Below, piece after piece: positions 1 through 8,940 of a stretch of 60,611 nucleotides of DNA. This DNA comes from an uncultured Acidobacteriia bacterium. Lineage in GTDB: Bacteria > Acidobacteriota > Terriglobia > Bryobacterales > Bryobacteraceae. The position numbers were made by a program, and so were the translations under genes. The notes under the pieces were generated by a model. The model saw nothing but the letters and a program-made list of their open reading frames with translations, had not been told where the DNA came from and did not search any database. Every line of letters starts with the position of its first letter. Position 1 is the stretch's first letter. The DNA is taken from assembly GCA_903925975.1 (NCBI GenBank), contig CAIYHG010000016.1, positions 1 through 60,611 on the forward strand, given 5' to 3'.

Positions 1-136
1 AGGCCGCAACTGACCACTATTTTTCGCTGCGCCGAGAAAGCCCCAGCCACCCCGCCTCTTTTGCCCATCAGCGCCCGTCCGCCGCACGCTGGTGAGAAAT
101 CGCGGCTAAGAGTCGCCGGTGCTGCCGGCGCTCGAA

Positions 137-736
137 CTATTCGGCGGCGGGCTCAGTTCTCGGCCTCGGTCGATAGTCGCGAGGATCGATGCAGGCATCG
201 TATAAGGATCGAGGAATACGTATCCACTCGGTCCGATCTGTTCCCCGCTTACTGATATGCGCCGCAAGCGGATAGGCGCATGCGATCTTTATCCATCGAT
301 CCTGTTCACGAGCGATGGTTGTGATCTCCTGCATGATTTCAGAAAGATCCTGGTCTTGACTGAAGATGATCGCAACATCGTACTGATTGCGGTGTGCGAG
401 CCCAATGACATCCAGGGCAAGCCGCACATCAATTCCCTTTTCCTTGCCGTTACGCGTTAATCGGTGATACGTTTCAATGCCCTGCGTGCGCATGGCTCTA
501 AGCTTGGCGGTCCAAAACCCGTGCCAACGCTCGTCTTCTGACGCGGGCGGCACTCCCGTGTAGAAACGCGTCTGATTGCAGTTGCATCCGAAGCTCTCCA
601 GGCACACCGCATTCGAGAGCGCCAGGACATCATAGTTCGGATACGTGTAGCCAAAACACTCCATGACCGAGCGGTAGAGGTTTTGACCGTCGATGAAGGC
701 CGTAATCCGTTTTGATGGGGGTTCAATCAGAGGCAA
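137..736 (-). CDS. NYN-domain (LabA/DUF88-like) putative ribonuclease
   Basis: This 199-residue protein looks like a PIN-fold NYN nuclease. The first acidic residue sits in TAFIDGQNLY (about residues 12-21), and later acids in GIDVRLALD and IIFSQDQDLSEI complete the expected metal-binding set. NYN proteins are known or predicted single-strand RNA nucleases; the target here is unknown. No ATG precedes the FIDGQN motif in frame, so the start is taken as TTG at 736, with a GGGGG run about 8 nt upstream as a weak ribosome site. It has its own promoter and a hairpin leader (separate entries), is transcribed away from argS, and is less G+C-rich than its neighbours. These points suggest an accessory gene. 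The family call is firm; the RNase role is from family knowledge. Confidence 0.85.
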   Translation of the reverse strand: MPLIEPPSKRITAFIDGQNLYRSVMECFGYTYPNYDVLALSNAVCLESFGCNCNQTRFYTGVPPASEDERWHGFWTAKLRAMRTQGIETYHRLTRNGKEKGIDVRLALDVIGLAHRNQYDVAIIFSQDQDLSEIMQEITTIAREQDRWIKIACAYPLAAHISKRGTDRTEWIRIPRSLYDACIDPRDYRPRPRTEPAAE

Positions 737-759
737 GAACTGCCCCCGAAAATGAATAA

Positions 760-792
760 CCCCGCTGGGGCCTCTCGGCTAGACCAGCGGGG
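760..792 (-). promoter_or_regulatory. 5' leader hairpin of the NYN-nuclease mRNA
   Basis: A perfect 9-bp stem (CCCCGCTGG at 760-768 with CCAGCGGGG at 784-792) closes a 15-nt loop. It lies between the predicted transcription start and the TTG start codon of the NYN gene, so it should form at the 5' end of that mRNA. No T-run follows it on the minus strand, so it does not look like a terminator. A regulatory or self-target role for the encoded nuclease is inference. Confidence 0.6.
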
Positions 793-807
793 AGCAATTT
801 CATAACT

Positions 808-835
808 AGTATAGCAAAACATAGGGGTTCGTCAA
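808..835 (-). promoter_or_regulatory. sigma70-type promoter of the NYN gene
   Basis: On the minus strand a TTGACG -35 (830-835) and a TATACT -10 (808-813) are separated by 16 nt. The predicted transcript would begin near 800 and run through the hairpin at 760-792 into the NYN gene. Both hexamers are one or two bases from consensus, which makes this the clearest promoter in the window. Confidence 0.7.
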
Positions 836-948
836 GCGTGGAATACTGCTCGGTTCTAGACCCTCACCAAACCACCGTTCGCTCTCTTCCCGCGGCTTGG
901 TGTACGGCACTAGAGCAGGCCGAGCGGTTCCCATTCCCGCCCCGCTGC

Positions 949-954
949 TATACT
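949..954 (+). promoter_or_regulatory. possible -10 box of argS (near-leaderless transcript)
   Basis: TATACT lies only 10 nt before the GTG start of argS, so transcription from it would begin within a few bases of the start codon. No good -35 was seen, and no Shine-Dalgarno sequence precedes the GTG, which would fit a leaderless mRNA. The site rests on one hexamer. Confidence 0.35.
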
Positions 955-964
955 CGTATTTCCC

Positions 965-2893
965 GTGTTCCATTCGATTGAAAAGCAACTCTCACGCGCA
1001 TTTCGCGATCATATTCAGGCTCGCTACGGAGTCGATCTCCCGTTCGGCGTCGAACAGCCGCGCCAGAGCGATTTCGGCGAAATGGCCGTCCCGGCGGCGT
1101 TTCAGCTAGCCAAGCAACTGAGGCAGGCGCCGCGCAAGATCGCCGCCGAACTGGTGGATGAAGTTGGCCCGGTCCCGGGCGTCGCCGCGATGGAAGTGGC
1201 CGGCAACGGCTACATCAACATCCGGCTCGACCGCGGAGCGTACGGCGCCGCGCTGCTGGCGGACGAACCCGAAGCAACTGTCGCCGCGGGCGAGAAGATC
1301 ATCGTCGAGCACACCAACATCAATCCCAATAAGGCCGCGCATATCGGCCACGTGCGGAACGCCGCACTGGGGGATACGTTCGTGCGCATGATGCGCGCGC
1401 TGGGGCAGCGCGTGGAAGTGCAGAACTATATCGACAACACCGGCGTGCAGGTAGCCGACGTTGTGGTGGGTTTCAAGTTCCTGGAAGACAAGGGCGTGGC
1501 GGACGTGAAGGCGCTGCTGGCCGATAGCTCCGTCCGGTTCGATTACTACTGCTGGGATCTTTACGCGCGCACGTCGGGTTATTACAAGGACCATCCCGAA
1601 GCGCTTCAATGGCGCGCGGCCACGCTGCACTCGATTGAAGCGGGCGAAGGCGAGCTGTCCGAACTGGCGCATCTGGTAGCGGACGCCGTGGTGGAGGCGC
1701 ACCTCGCCACCATGCTGCGGCTCGACGTGGAGTACGACGTGCTGCCGCGCGAGAGCGAGATTCTGCACCTCCAGTTCTGGGCTTCCGCCTTCGAACAGCT
1801 CAAGGAACGCAAGGCCATCTACCTCGAAACCGAGGGCAAGAACGCGCACTGCTGGGTGATGCCCGGGCTTTCGGAAGAGGGCAAGGTGATTGTGCGCTCG
1901 GACGGCACGGTGACTTACGTCGGGAAAGACATCGCTTACCAGCTCTGGAAATTCGGTCTGCTCGGGAAGGACTTCTACTATCGTCCGTTCCGGAAGTATG
2001 CCGACGGCCGCGTGCTGTGGATCACGACTGACGACGCAACCGCCGAGCGCGGCGATTTCGGGCGCGGGTCGCGCGTGTACAACGTGATCGACGCGCGGCA
2101 ATCTTATTTGCAGGACGTGGTAGCGGCGGGGCTGCGGGGGCTGGGTTACAACGATCAGGCGGACCGCTCCGTGCATTTCTCGTATGAGATGGTGGCGCTG
2201 TCGCCCCGGTGCTGCGCGGACCTCGGCATTCAGCTTTCCGAAGAAGACCGCAAGCGCACGTATGTAGAAGTTTCGGGCCGCAAAGGCCTCGGCGTGAAGG
2301 CCGACGACCTGATCGATACGCTGATCGCCAAGGCGCTTGAGGAGGTGGACGCGCGACACCCTGAATCGCCCGCCGAAGAACGGCGGCGCGTGGCGTCGCA
2401 GATCGCGGTGGGCGCGCTGCGGTATTTCCTACTCAAGTTCACGCGCAATTCCGTGATCGCGTTCGACCTGCAGGAGGCGCTCAGCTTCGAGGGCGAAACC
2501 GGGCCGTACGTGCAGTATGCGGCGGTGCGGGCGCGCAATATTCTGCGTAAGCTGGAGGAACTCGGCGAGAAAGTTCCGGATTTCGCGGCCGAGCTTTCAC
2601 CCGAGGCCATGGCCCGGCAGCTTCAGTCGGAGGACTTCTGGCAGTTGCTGCTGGCGGCGTCGAAGGCCGATTCCGCCCTCGAGCGCGCGGTTGCGGCGGG
2701 CGAGCCGGCGCACGTGGCGAAGTACGCTTTCCAGGTGGCGCAGGCGTTCAACAATTTCTACCACCAGTACCCCATCATTCACGAGGAGAACCGCGAGAAG
2801 AAGGTTTTCCTGCTGTGGATGACGGATTTCTTCCGGCGGCAGTTGGAGCGCACCGCGGGCATTCTGGGCATCGCCATTCCGGACTATATGTAG
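965..2893 (+). CDS. argS: arginyl-tRNA synthetase
   Basis: Class I aminoacyl-tRNA synthetase that charges tRNA-Arg with arginine. Visible landmarks are an N-terminal tRNA-recognition (Add-1) region, the adenylate-binding HIGH motif in PNKAAHIGHVRNA (HIGH at about 126-129), the SGRKGLGVKADDL segment at about 435-450 standing where other class I enzymes have KMSKS, and the C-terminal all-helical anticodon domain ending in FNNFYHQYPI and GILGIAIPDYM. At 642 residues it is slightly longer than the E. coli enzyme. The start is GTG at 965, because the N-terminus aligns with the family there. The long minus-strand open frame across it (1106-2359) is a codon-bias shadow. Confidence 0.97.
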   Translation: MFHSIEKQLSRAFRDHIQARYGVDLPFGVEQPRQSDFGEMAVPAAFQLAKQLRQAPRKIAAELVDEVGPVPGVAAMEVAGNGYINIRLDRGAYGAALLADEPEATVAAGEKIIVEHTNINPNKAAHIGHVRNAALGDTFVRMMRALGQRVEVQNYIDNTGVQVADVVVGFKFLEDKGVADVKALLADSSVRFDYYCWDLYARTSGYYKDHPEALQWRAATLHSIEAGEGELSELAHLVADAVVEAHLATMLRLDVEYDVLPRESEILHLQFWASAFEQLKERKAIYLETEGKNAHCWVMPGLSEEGKVIVRSDGTVTYVGKDIAYQLWKFGLLGKDFYYRPFRKYADGRVLWITTDDATAERGDFGRGSRVYNVIDARQSYLQDVVAAGLRGLGYNDQADRSVHFSYEMVALSPRCCADLGIQLSEEDRKRTYVEVSGRKGLGVKADDLIDTLIAKALEEVDARHPESPAEERRRVASQIAVGALRYFLLKFTRNSVIAFDLQEALSFEGETGPYVQYAAVRARNILRKLEELGEKVPDFAAELSPEAMARQLQSEDFWQLLLAASKADSALERAVAAGEPAHVAKYAFQVAQAFNNFYHQYPIIHEENREKKVFLLWMTDFFRRQLERTAGILGIAIPDYM

Positions 2894-2964
2894 GCCGGGC
2901 TCCGCGCCGGGAAAACCCGGAGCATGCGCTGGGAAAACGGGCGGCTGTTAGAATGTGAACAGCA

Positions 2965-3912
2965 ATGGCCTCCGGCGCGCCCACACCTCCTTTGCGCAGA
3001 CTGCTAGACGACCACGTCGCCGACCTCTATCGGGAGGTCCGCTCCATTTTCGAAGTCGAGGCGGGGGCTCGTATTGCGGAGGCGTGCGCCCGCGCCAAAC
3101 ATGAAGCGGCCGCGGAGTTGAATCAGGCCATCCGGCGGATGAAGCTGGCCGACGATAGCGACGAACTCGCCGCCACGCTGCTTGATGCGGCTGGATCGTT
3201 TGCCGCTGGAGCGGCGCTGTTCTTCGTGGACGCCGGAACGTTGCGCGGCGCCCGAGTGCGCGGCGTATCCGAAGAGGCGGCCGCGGCTTTCCGCGAGTTA
3301 TCGATTCCACTCACCGAGGCGCCGGCGCTGGCGGGCGCGGTGGAAACGCGCGACCCCGTCATCACCGCGGCTACGCCGGCCGAGGTATCCGCGCAGCTCT
3401 CATCGTTGATTGGGCATTCGCCGGACGAGCGCGCTTTCGTTTTTCCGATCGCGCCCGGCGAGCGGGTGGCTGGGCTTCTATACGCCTGGGGCCCGGCGGA
3501 CGCGGCCGCCATCGAATTGCTGGCGCAGGTGGCCGCGGCGCTGTGGGCGGGCATTCGGCCGCGGGCGTCCTCGGAGCTGCTGAGCATTGCGCCGGCGGGG
3601 GAAACGATATCGGCGTGGGAACGCCTCTCGCCCGAAGAACAGGCACTGCACTTGCGCGCGCAGCGGTTCGCGCGGGTTCAGGTGGCGGAGATGCGCCTGC
3701 GCCACCCGGTGGAAGTGCAGACCGGACGGGCGCACAAGAATTTGTTTGGAGCGCTCCGCAGGCCGATTGAAACGGCGCGCGAAGCGTTCCGCGAACGCTT
3801 CTTCACCCCATGCCCGAGCATGGTGGATTACCTTCATCTGGAGATGGTGCGGACCCTTGCGAATGATGACCCGGAGCTGCTGGGGAAAGAGTACCCCGGC
3901 ATTTTGGCGTAA
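2965..3912 (+). CDS. GAF-like domain protein of unknown function
   Basis: This 315-residue soluble protein starts at ATG 2965. An N-terminal helical, charged segment (to about residue 70) is followed by an alpha/beta region (about 70-200) with the spacing of a GAF sensor domain, including a small-residue stretch GSFAAGAALFFVDAG and FVFPIAPGERVAGLLYAWG. A basic helical tail ends in PSMVDYLHLEMVRTLANDDPELLGKEYPGILA-like sequence. It has no signal peptide or membrane span. It ends one base before the GTG of the lytic transglycosylase, so the two are probably co-transcribed. The GAF assignment is from fold pattern only, and no ligand or output domain is visible. Confidence 0.6.
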   Translation: MASGAPTPPLRRLLDDHVADLYREVRSIFEVEAGARIAEACARAKHEAAAELNQAIRRMKLADDSDELAATLLDAAGSFAAGAALFFVDAGTLRGARVRGVSEEAAAAFRELSIPLTEAPALAGAVETRDPVITAATPAEVSAQLSSLIGHSPDERAFVFPIAPGERVAGLLYAWGPADAAAIELLAQVAAALWAGIRPRASSELLSIAPAGETISAWERLSPEEQALHLRAQRFARVQVAEMRLRHPVEVQTGRAHKNLFGALRRPIETAREAFRERFFTPCPSMVDYLHLEMVRTLANDDPELLGKEYPGILA

Positions 3913-3913
3913 C

Positions 3914-6211
3914 GTGAAGCAGACCTCGGCCCATCTCGCCGCTCCCGTCTGCGCCTTGGCCATCCTGGGGGCGATCTTGGCGCACCCCGCCGTCCCGCAG
4001 ACCAAGGAAGCACCCAAGGCTGCCGCGAAGAAGAAGGCCGCCGCCAAAGCTCCTGCCCCAGCCGCGAAGACGCCCGCGAAAGCGCCGGCCAAGACTCCGA
4101 CAGCGGCCAAAACGCCTGCCCCCAAGACCGCACCCGCATCGGGGGGGCTTGCCGCCCTGGTTCGCGCCTACCGCGACAACCCTTCGGCCGCGCGGCGCAC
4201 CGCCATCGCGAAATACGCGGAAGCGCACGCCAACGAGGAAAGCGGCGCGCTGGCGCGCCTGGCCCTGGGCGTGGGGTCTTATGAGAATCGCGACTACGCC
4301 GGCGCCGTCGCCGCATTGAAGGCCGCGAAAGTCCCCCGGATCGCCGATTACGTCGCCTACTATCTGGCCGCGGCGCGGGTGGAAGCCAACGATAACGGGG
4401 GCGTAGCCCAAGACTTGGCGCCGCTCCGCTCGGCCGACCCGGTTTCACCTCTGCTGGGCAGAGCGTGGATTCTGGAAGCCCGCGCGCTGAAGGGCTCCGA
4501 TGCGGCAGCGGCAGCGCGCCTTCTGCGCGAACATTACGACGAACTCCCGCAGCCCGAAGGGGACATCAACCTGGCCGATTGCTACCAGGCGGCCGGCGAT
4601 CTCGCCAACGCAGCCGTCTACTATCAGCGCGTCTATTACAAGTTCACCGCGGGCGCGGCGGCGACGCGAGCAGCCTCGGCGATCCTGACTCTCAAGGACA
4701 CAATGGGATCCGCGTACCCGGCGCCGCAGCCGGAGCAGATGCTCGGCCGCGCCGACCGCTTTTTCGAGAGCCGCGAATACGCGCAAGCGCGAACCGAGTA
4801 CCGGGACGTGGCCAACCGCACGTTCGGACTCACGCGCGATCAGGCCACCGTGCGCATGGGCGCGACGCAGTTTCTTGCCGGTAGCGGGACGGCCGGTTGC
4901 TCATACCTGCGCGGGCTCACGCTGCCCGACTCGGAAGCCGAGGCGGAGAGGCTCTATTACGTTGAGGAGTGCGGGCGGCGGATCGAGAACGACGATGCCA
5001 TGCTCGCCCCGGTGAAGAAACTCGCCGAAAGTTTTCCGAAATCTCCGTGGCGCCTGCGGGCGCTGCTCTCGGCGGGCAACCGGTTCCTGGTGGCGAACCG
5101 GCCCGACGACTACGCGCTCCTGTACAAGGACGCCCACGATGCATTCCCAGGCGATCCGGCCGCCGGCACGGCTCATTGGAAAATCACGTTCCTGGCCTGG
5201 ATGCGCAATCGGGACGAGGCGACGAAGCTCTTGCGGGAGCACCTAAAGGCGTATCCGGATCACCCGACTACCGGGGCGGCTCTCTACTTTCTGGGACGCG
5301 ACGCCGAGGGGAAGAGCGATTTCGGCGCGGCTAACGTAATCTATCGGCGGCTCTCGGACGTTTTTCAGAACACCTATTACGCCGAACTGGCCCGCGGACG
5401 GCTGAAGGACTCGCACGTGGCGGGCGCGCGCCCGTCGCAGGATACGGCCCAATTCCTGGCGTCCCTGCCCCTTTCCGAAAGGACGCCCGTTCCGGCGGTG
5501 AGCACCGGCGTCACCACGGCCAGAATCGCGCGCTCACGCCTGCTGCGTACGGCAGGGTTGGACGATCTGGCGGATTCCGAATTGCGCTACGGCGCAACCA
5601 AAGATGGCCAGCCCGCGCTGCTCGCCCTGGAAATGGCTTCGGCCGCCGAGGCGCCGTACCTGGCAGTGCGCATATTGAAGCGATGGGCACCGGAGTATCT
5701 GGGCATGCCGCTTGAAGCCGCGCCGCGGCGCTTCTGGGAGTTTCTATTCCCGCTGCCGTACCGCTCGGAGTTGTTCGCCAGCGCGCGAGCGTTGGAACTC
5801 GATCCGTACCTTATGGCGGGATTGATCCGCCAGGAATCGGAGTTCAACCCGAAAGCGCTTTCGACGGCCAAGGCCTACGGCCTGATGCAGGTGCGCCCGT
5901 CCACGGGCAAGCTGTTCGCGCGCAAGGCCGGCGTTTCGCGCTTCAGCGCCAACGTGCTGTACCAGCCCGCATCCAACTTGAAGATCGGGGCTGCGGTTCT
6001 GCGGTCGATGCTGTCGGATAACAACGGAAGGCTGGAGCCAACGCTGGCGGCGTACAACGCGGGCCCGAACCGCGCGGCGGACTGGCTGACGTGGAACACG
6101 TACCGCGAACCCGCCGAATTCGTGGAATCGATTCCATTCACGGAGACGCGGGACTACGTTCAGGCCGTGCTTCGGAACGCCGCGCTGTACCGCAGGCTCT
6201 ATTCCGAATAG
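3914..6211 (+). CDS. TPR-type soluble lytic transglycosylase
   Basis: A secreted murein hydrolase that should cleave the MurNAc-GlcNAc bond to 1,6-anhydro ends. The GTG at 3914 gives 765 residues beginning with a signal-like segment (about 8-28). An Ala/Lys/Pro-rich low-complexity linker follows (about 33-80), then a long alpha-helical TPR-like superhelix (about 80-590). The C-terminal SLT domain carries the catalytic Glu in GLIRQESEFNPKALS, then AYGLMQVRP and TLAAYNAGPNRAADWL. The open frame extends back to 3587 inside the preceding gene, but that part is a shadow of it. Linkage to the GAF-like gene is by a one-base gap. Confidence 0.9.
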   Translation: MKQTSAHLAAPVCALAILGAILAHPAVPQTKEAPKAAAKKKAAAKAPAPAAKTPAKAPAKTPTAAKTPAPKTAPASGGLAALVRAYRDNPSAARRTAIAKYAEAHANEESGALARLALGVGSYENRDYAGAVAALKAAKVPRIADYVAYYLAAARVEANDNGGVAQDLAPLRSADPVSPLLGRAWILEARALKGSDAAAAARLLREHYDELPQPEGDINLADCYQAAGDLANAAVYYQRVYYKFTAGAAATRAASAILTLKDTMGSAYPAPQPEQMLGRADRFFESREYAQARTEYRDVANRTFGLTRDQATVRMGATQFLAGSGTAGCSYLRGLTLPDSEAEAERLYYVEECGRRIENDDAMLAPVKKLAESFPKSPWRLRALLSAGNRFLVANRPDDYALLYKDAHDAFPGDPAAGTAHWKITFLAWMRNRDEATKLLREHLKAYPDHPTTGAALYFLGRDAEGKSDFGAANVIYRRLSDVFQNTYYAELARGRLKDSHVAGARPSQDTAQFLASLPLSERTPVPAVSTGVTTARIARSRLLRTAGLDDLADSELRYGATKDGQPALLALEMASAAEAPYLAVRILKRWAPEYLGMPLEAAPRRFWEFLFPLPYRSELFASARALELDPYLMAGLIRQESEFNPKALSTAKAYGLMQVRPSTGKLFARKAGVSRFSANVLYQPASNLKIGAAVLRSMLSDNNGRLEPTLAAYNAGPNRAADWLTWNTYREPAEFVESIPFTETRDYVQAVLRNAALYRRLYSE

Positions 6212-6273
6212 CGCGGCGCACGTGGACGTTGAAGCTTAGGCTGCGGGCAAACGGTGACCGGGCGCCCAGCTTC

Positions 6274-7524
6274 TTACTGCCCGAAGCAGAACAGATGCCC
6301 CGCCTGATCGCCGATCACTACGCGGCCGCCGGCGAGGGATGGGGATGCGGAGAGGGGGGCGCCGGCTTCGTACTCCCAGAGCTTCTTTCCGCTTACCAGG
6401 TCTAGCACGTAGAGGCGGCCGTCGTTCGATCCGATGTACACGCGGCCGGCGGCAATCGCTGGGGACGATTCTACTCGCGCTCGGGTTCGGAATGTCCAGA
6501 TTACTTTGCCTGTTGCGGTGTTGATGGCATGGACTAACTTATCGCGACCGCCGAGCACGATGCGGTCGCCGCTCAAAGCGGCGGAAGAATAGTAGGGAAA
6601 CGCCGAGGGGCTGTACTTCCACAGAACGGATTTCCGGGCAAGATCGACGCCGAAGACGTCGTTGTCGAGCGTGCCATAGTAGGCACGATTCCGGTCAAGC
6701 GCCATGGATGCGCCGGTGTAGCCGCCGGAGGGAAAGCTCACAACCTCTTCGCCATCTGCAATACGGATGCCGTGTACGGTTTCATCGCACCCCGAGAAGT
6801 ACGCCACGCCATCGGCTACTGCGGGAGTGGAATGCACGTAATTGCCGGTGGCGACCTTCCACAACAGTTTGCCGTCGCGGCGCGAAAGGCAATACAGGCT
6901 AGCGTCGTAGGAGCCAATCAGAATCATGTCTCCTGAAACCACCGGCGACGACTTGATCTCGCCTTCCGTCGCGAACGTCCACAGGGCTTTACCGTCGGCG
7001 GCATTCACGGCATGCAGGACGCCGGCGAGGTCGCCGATGTAGACCACGCCCCCGGAGACGGCGGGTGACGATTCGCCGATCGCATCGGTGGCACGGTATT
7101 TCCATTTCAGGTTGCCGGTTTGGAGGTCAATCGCCAGCAGGTCTTTGGATCGGGAGCCGACAAAGACTACGCCGTTCACAATAGCGGCCGAGGACTCTAT
7201 GGACTCGCCGGCGTCGTAAGTCCACAGAAGCTTCAGCTTCGCCGGAACGCTGCCCGTTGCCACGCCAGTCAGTTGCGTGTTACCGCGGAACTGGGGCCAT
7301 TCGTCGGCCGCATTTAGGACCCCACCTGCCAGAAGAAGGATGAAAACTAGTGTCCTGCCTCCAAAGCTTGCAAAAGAAGTGGGGCAGGCAATCTTGCCTG
7401 CGGAGCTGCTCTCCAGCAACTCCAGCAGCTCCAGCCGCCTGAAAGGCGGCTGCGGCCAGGATTGGCCGCCCCACAACGGAAGCCGATTCTTGCGCGGCCT
7501 TCTGAGACAGGAAGCGAGCCGCAT
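6274..7524 (-). CDS. secreted PQQ-type beta-propeller protein (1 of 6)
   Basis: A BamB-like eight-bladed beta-propeller in which each blade repeats a pattern such as GVVYIGDLAGVLHAVNAADGK followed by a W-containing strand. The hydrophobic LVFILLLAGGVLNA followed by ADEWPQFRG marks a signal peptide and the first blade. The ATG at 7524 lies 5 nt after the stop of the upstream propeller gene. However, the first 45 or so codons run through a hairpin array (7384-7469), so the true start may be an internal TTG near 7420. No heme site or quinoprotein dehydrogenase catalytic set is evident, so a scaffold or binding role is more likely than an alcohol dehydrogenase. Substrate unknown. Confidence 0.8.
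   Translation of the reverse strand: MRLASCLRRPRKNRLPLWGGQSWPQPPFRRLELLELLESSSAGKIACPTSFASFGGRTLVFILLLAGGVLNAADEWPQFRGNTQLTGVATGSVPAKLKLLWTYDAGESIESSAAIVNGVVFVGSRSKDLLAIDLQTGNLKWKYRATDAIGESSPAVSGGVVYIGDLAGVLHAVNAADGKALWTFATEGEIKSSPVVSGDMILIGSYDASLYCLSRRDGKLLWKVATGNYVHSTPAVADGVAYFSGCDETVHGIRIADGEEVVSFPSGGYTGASMALDRNRAYYGTLDNDVFGVDLARKSVLWKYSPSAFPYYSSAALSGDRIVLGGRDKLVHAINTATGKVIWTFRTRARVESSPAIAAGRVYIGSNDGRLYVLDLVSGKKLWEYEAGAPLSASPSLAGGRVVIGDQAGHLFCFGQ
7384..7469. repeat. mini-hairpin array overlapping a propeller-gene 5' end
   Basis: Four hairpins follow one another directly: GCAGGCA/TGCCTGC around ATCT (7384-7401), an imperfect GGAGCTGCT/AGCAGCTCC pair (7402-7432), GCCGCCT/AGGCGGC around GAA (7434-7450) and GCGGCCA/TGGCCGC around GGAT (7452-7469). 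Different stem sequences with the same size and spacing imply selection or an insertion mechanism acting on the shape. Confidence 0.75.
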
Positions 7525-7529
7525 ACCCG

Positions 7530-8918
7530 TTACTGCTTTGCCAGCGCGAATAGCGCATTTCGGCTGGCGATAAACAGCATGCCGTTCGCGGGTACGAAAC
7601 TGGAGTACACGCTGCTGCCCATGTTGGTTTGGAACAGGAACTTCTTTTCCTTGGACGCATTCAGCACTATGACGTCTCCATCGGCGTTGCCCACGTACAC
7701 TTTGCCGTCAATCACCATGGGAGAAGACCAAATGGCAGCCATCATGTCGTGAGTCCAGTACGCCTTTCCGGTATTCACGTCCAGGCAAAACAGGAAGCCG
7801 TTCAAGTCGGCCGCAAACAGCAGGCCGTCTTGGATGGCGACGCCCGAGATGGAGCGCTTGATCTCCCCATTGCGCCAGATCATGCCACTCGCGCTAATAT
7901 CGCCCCGCTTAGTGGCGTCAATGGCGTACAGATTGCCCGGGCCTAACCCACTCTCCGGGTCCTGGCCGTTGGCGATGTAGACCTTGTTTTCCAAAATCAC
8001 GGGCGTCGAGATCACGGTTCCGGCCGTATTCGGCCAGGCGGTCCCTTTGGGATTGGTATTGAACTCCCAAAGCTTGGCGCCTTTCAGCGCTTCATAGCCG
8101 CGCACCCAACCGTCGCCCTCGCCGATCACCACCTGCACTACGCCGCCAATGGTCCCAACCGCCGGAGAGGACCACTGGCCGTCGAAGATTCTTCCGATGA
8201 TGCTGTTCGCCTTCCACGCCAATTTACCGGTCTGCTTGTCGAGAGCCACGAGGGTAGGCGCTTTGGGATTGGGCGTTTTCTCGCCGTTTTCATCGGCGCC
8301 GTTGGATGAGTTGACGTAGATCAAGTCGCCGTACGACGCCGGTGAGGAAGTGGTCTTGTTATGCGGGACTACGCCAAGTTCCTTGAGCATGTCGTAAGTC
8401 CAGATGACCTTCGACCCTCCCTGGCCATCGCCGTGAGTATCGAGCGAGAGGACCTCGCCGCGGTTCGAGACGTAATAGAGCCTGTCGCCCTCAACCAGCG
8501 GCGTGGAGCACACGCCGGTCTCCGGCCAGTCCTGGTTGTTGTCTTCCAGCTTTGCGTGCGTGTGCTGCCACAGGAACTGCCCGTCCGACTCGCGGAAGCA
8601 CATGAGGACCCCGCGGTCTCCCGTCTCCTTGGGGTTCAGCTCCAGTTCGTTATTGGTGCCGATGTAGACCTGCCCGCCTGCGACCACGGGGTTGCCGTAG
8701 GTCTGCGAGCCCAGCTTGGCCGTCCACTTCACGTTCAGCTTCTTTTCAAGGTCCCAGGAAGCGGGCAGATTGCGCATGGCGGAAACCATGTTCCGCCCGG
8801 GCGTGCCGCCCCACATGGGCCAATCGCCATTGGGGGGATCGGCGGCCAGCAAGACCAGGCAAAAGAAAGCGCCCAGAAGCGCCGCGGTCGCGATGAAGCC
8901 GAGTTTCCTCTTCAGCAT
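7530..8918 (-). CDS. secreted PQQ-type beta-propeller protein (2 of 6)
   Basis: A 462-residue secreted protein with signal peptide MLKRKLGFIATAALLGAFFC and onward, cleaved before the DWPMWGGTPGRN motif that opens this propeller subtype. The body shows repeated blades with W-docking strands such as LMCFRESDGQFLWQHTHAK and GKAYWTHDMMAAIWSSPMV. It is closest in architecture to propeller 5 (11823-13244), which shares the WPMWGG opening, and differs from the shorter WxxxxGPNRDG type of propellers 3 and 4. It precedes propeller 1 by 5 nt and is probably co-transcribed with it. Ligand unknown. Confidence 0.85.
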   Translation of the reverse strand: MLKRKLGFIATAALLGAFFCLVLLAADPPNGDWPMWGGTPGRNMVSAMRNLPASWDLEKKLNVKWTAKLGSQTYGNPVVAGGQVYIGTNNELELNPKETGDRGVLMCFRESDGQFLWQHTHAKLEDNNQDWPETGVCSTPLVEGDRLYYVSNRGEVLSLDTHGDGQGGSKVIWTYDMLKELGVVPHNKTTSSPASYGDLIYVNSSNGADENGEKTPNPKAPTLVALDKQTGKLAWKANSIIGRIFDGQWSSPAVGTIGGVVQVVIGEGDGWVRGYEALKGAKLWEFNTNPKGTAWPNTAGTVISTPVILENKVYIANGQDPESGLGPGNLYAIDATKRGDISASGMIWRNGEIKRSISGVAIQDGLLFAADLNGFLFCLDVNTGKAYWTHDMMAAIWSSPMVIDGKVYVGNADGDVIVLNASKEKKFLFQTNMGSSVYSSFVPANGMLFIASRNALFALAKQ

Positions 8919-8940
8919 GTTGCGTTCCGCCGGCCCAGGC

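Noticed and set aside
1-136. partial gene at the left edge
   Set aside because: No frame shows domain character; nothing recognisable in this segment.
1106-2359. 417-codon open frame antisense to argS
   Set aside because: It is the mirror of argS codon bias; its translation is low-complexity and matches no family, while argS is certain.
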